Program-made: the position numbers and the translations under genes
Notes under the pieces: generated by a model
Told to the model about the DNA's origin: nothing
The model's input: the letters and a program-made list of their open reading frames with translations, nothing else
The model's database searches: none
Shown here: in pieces, positions 62,266 through 64,000 of the stretch
How positions within the stretch are numbered: position 1 is the first letter of the stretch
Layout of the letters: each line of letters starts with the position of its first letter
Source: Reyranella aquatilis
Lineage (GTDB): Bacteria; Pseudomonadota; Alphaproteobacteria; Reyranellales; Reyranellaceae
Direction of reading: 5' to 3'
DNA: 64,000 bases
Assembly: GCF_020880995.1 (NCBI RefSeq)
Contig: NZ_JAJISD010000001.1
Coordinates: 248,001 to 312,000 of the forward strand

Positions 62266-64000
62266 TCAGCCGAGCTGGCTCACATAGGTGCGCAGCGCGG
62301 CGCGGGCTTCCTCGACGGTCTTGTCGGCCTCGGCCCGGCGCTTGGCCAGCGCCTCGAGGTCGGTTTCCTGCTTGTCGAGCGTTGCCAGGTAACGCCGCTG
62401 CAGGTCGCTGTTCGCCGGCACCCGCGCTAGGTTCTCGCGCAGGCGCGCCTGCTCCTGCACGATCGCCTGCCGCTCGGCATCGACCTGCGTAACCTTGCGC
62501 TGGGCCTCGGCCACGGTCTGCTGGAGCTGCAGCACGCGCGTCAGCGCCTCACGCGTCCTGGCGTCGAACTCGCGCGCCTGGGCATAGACGCGGATCTGTT
62601 CGGCCGCGCTCTCGACCAAGCGGATCTCCTGCTGCTGCGTCTGCTCCTGCACGACCTCGAAGGTCTGCGTCTGGTCGCCGCCCGGAAGCTGGAACGGGAT
62701 GCGGTAGTTGCCCTCGCTCAGTTCGACATCCTTCGCCTCGGGCTTGGTCAGGGTCCAGCCCGGCAGGCGGCGCTGCACCACGACGAGCTGGCGCGGCTCC
62801 TTGGCCGGGCCGCGCACGCGATAGACGGTGGTCTGGCGGATGACCCGCGAGAGCCGCAGCGCCCCGTTGGCGATGGTGCCCGACGCCACCCGCTCGGCCT
62901 GCGCCACGTCGCGCTCGATGGTGATCTTCTCGTCGAGCGCATAGGCCAGAAGGCGGGTCTCGCCGACCGGGAAGCCCGAGAGGCGCGCATCGCCGACGTA
63001 GGAGACGGACGCGGTCTTATCGCGCTCGTAGAGCGTGATGATGCCCGGCGGCAGGCCGGACTCGCCATCGTTGGTCAGGCGGATCGCGGCCAGCGGATTG
63101 CGCGCTGCGGCGTCGGCCTGATAGAGCGCCAGCCGCTGCGCGGGCACCTGGCGGTCGACGATCGGAATCGAGAGCGTGCGGCCGTTCTCGACGCTCACGG
63201 CGCGCGGGAACTTGAAGATCACCTGCGTGGCGGCGTCGCTGGCCTCGATCTGCTCGGCGGCGGCAGCCATCTCCGCGGGCGGCGGCGGCGGAGGCGCCAT
63301 TGCGGGTGATGCCACGGAGCGTTCCTGCTGCGCGCGGTACGGCGCGGGCGCCGGCATCGGCGGCGGCGCGTTGGCGCGCTTCTGGTCGGCGGCGACACCG
63401 CCGCGATCGATGCCCGGCATCAGGCGGCCGGCGATCTCGACGGGTACTTCGGGGCGCGTCACGTAATAGGCATTGTAGAGCGCCTGATGGAACGCGACCG
63501 GCCGGCCCGACACGAGCGTCAGCTCGACATCCTTCCAGTCCTGGCCGCTCATGTTCTCGACGATGGCCCAGCCCTGCAGCGCCGAGCGCGCCGCCGTGGG
63601 ATCCGCGCCGAGCGTCAGCCGGTACGAAGCCTTCCAGACCGGCGCCTCGACGATGTAGGCGACGCGAACCGTGCGCTTGCCCTGGCCACGCATCGAGAGG
63701 TCGATGGTGCGGGCATCCTTGGCGCGGTTGCCCTGGATCGCGACCAGCGCCTGCCCGACCTTGTCGCGCAACGCAGGATCGGCGAACTGCAGATTCTCGG
63801 CTTCCTCGAGGATGAACTGCTGCAGGCCACGGTCGGTGTAGAGCGTGACCCGCGTGCGCTTCATCGTGCCCTTGTTCTCGGGCAGCAGGAGCGTGTCCTC
63901 CTCGACCGAGACGATGCGGCCGGTGAGCGCGCGGCTGCCGCCGATAGTGACCTGCGCGCCCTTCAGGGTCTGCAACAGCTCGGCCGGCGATCCCAGCGAA
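62266..64000 (-). CDS. DUF4139-family protein, C-terminal 578 codons (cut by window edge)
   Basis: The open frame runs off the right edge, so the N-terminus is missing. The visible part opens with ELLQTLKGAQVTIGGSRALT and contains the DUF4139 core (VAYIVEAPVWKASYRLTL, then VENMSGQDWKDVELTLVSG). A Pro/Ala segment, further beta-sandwich strands and a C-terminal coiled coil (about the last 110 residues, REALTRVLQLQQTVAEAQRK onward) follow. Function is unknown; relatives are exported and described as mucoidy-inhibitor-like. Confidence 0.85.
   Translation of the reverse strand, partial: SLGSPAELLQTLKGAQVTIGGSRALTGRIVSVEEDTLLLPENKGTMKRTRVTLYTDRGLQQFILEEAENLQFADPALRDKVGQALVAIQGNRAKDARTIDLSMRGQGKRTVRVAYIVEAPVWKASYRLTLGADPTAARSALQGWAIVENMSGQDWKDVELTLVSGRPVAFHQALYNAYYVTRPEVPVEIAGRLMPGIDRGGVAADQKRANAPPPMPAPAPYRAQQERSVASPAMAPPPPPPAEMAAAAEQIEASDAATQVIFKFPRAVSVENGRTLSIPIVDRQVPAQRLALYQADAAARNPLAAIRLTNDGESGLPPGIITLYERDKTASVSYVGDARLSGFPVGETRLLAYALDEKITIERDVAQAERVASGTIANGALRLSRVIRQTTVYRVRGPAKEPRQLVVVQRRLPGWTLTKPEAKDVELSEGNYRIPFQLPGGDQTQTFEVVQEQTQQQEIRLVESAAEQIRVYAQAREFDARTREALTRVLQLQQTVAEAQRKVTQVDAERQAIVQEQARLRENLARVPANSDLQRRYLATLDKQETDLEALAKRRAEADKTVEEARAALRTYVSQLG

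Overview
The window is about 64 kb of uniformly GC-rich, tightly packed bacterial chromosome carrying 61 protein-coding genes (two cut by the window edges) and one tRNA. The gene order is alphaproteobacterial: eno ... ftsB-pdhA-pdhB(lipoyl)-pdhC-lpd-lipA-ratA, cinA/ispDF, dusB-ntrB-ntrC-ntrY-ntrX-dat-hfq-hflX, and rlpA-dacC-tmk-holB-metG-tatD-MBL hydrolase. Features pointing the same way are an E1-beta with its own lipoyl domain, an IspDF fusion, SdhE beside mfd, and several solitary Bug-type tricarboxylate-binding proteins. A Rhodospirillales/Reyranella-like organism is a reasonable guess, but the genus is inference. No phage, transposase, CRISPR array, plasmid gene or clear frameshift was seen, and no gene-free stretch exceeds about 230 bp.

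Layout. 1-3.9 kb: catabolic cassette with the 5' part of a tartrate/D-malate-type dehydrogenase, a Bug solute-binding protein, a divergent LysR regulator, and a cobalt-type nitrile hydratase (alpha, beta) with no recognisable activator gene. 4.0-5.3 kb: enolase. 5.4-10.0 kb: an accessory block between eno and ftsB, two genes often close together in this class, holding a MarR-acetyltransferase fusion, an EamA transporter, an exported Ntn-hydrolase, a Crp-type regulator and a GST-like protein. 10.1-17.2 kb: ftsB, the pyruvate dehydrogenase/lipoylation operon and ratA. 17.3-18.9 kb: cinA and ispDF on the minus strand. 19.0-29.6 kb: the nitrogen regulatory cluster running into hfq and hflX. 29.6-32.1 kb: a solitary groES, an inositol-phosphatase-family gene, a VOC protein and mazG. 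32.1-41.3 kb: a long minus-strand run combining cell-wall enzymes with DNA replication and translation genes. 41.4-52 kb: an exported nuclease, tRNA-Ser(UGA), an RcnR/DmeR-type sensor with its metal exporter, two Bug proteins, a large exported TPR protein, a TPP enzyme, a CYTH protein and a D-threonine-aldolase-like enzyme. 52-56.4 kb: two SDRs, an MFS carrier, a DsbA-family protein and a TetR regulator. 56.3-64 kb: mfd, sdhE, recG and a DUF4139-type protein that runs off the edge.

How it fits together. The core blocks are housekeeping: glycolysis to acetyl-CoA with lipoate assembly, nitrogen control leading to the RNA chaperone Hfq, isoprenoid precursor synthesis, envelope maturation, and DNA repair. 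Between them sit small locally regulated cassettes. No wholly new system was recognised. The best leads are: (i) four local regulators (LysR, MarR, DmeR-like, TetR) whose upstream palindromes lie against or overlap their possible start codons, suggesting leaderless, operator-embedded starts; (ii) a near-identical short hairpin at two distant convergent gene junctions; (iii) an NtrX whose Walker B aspartate is replaced and which lacks a GAFTGA loop; (iv) a Bug-protein/TPP-enzyme pair of unknown substrate; (v) a probable CTG start in an MFS gene coupled to an SDR; and (vi) a TetR whose basic tail is encoded antisense to the end of mfd.
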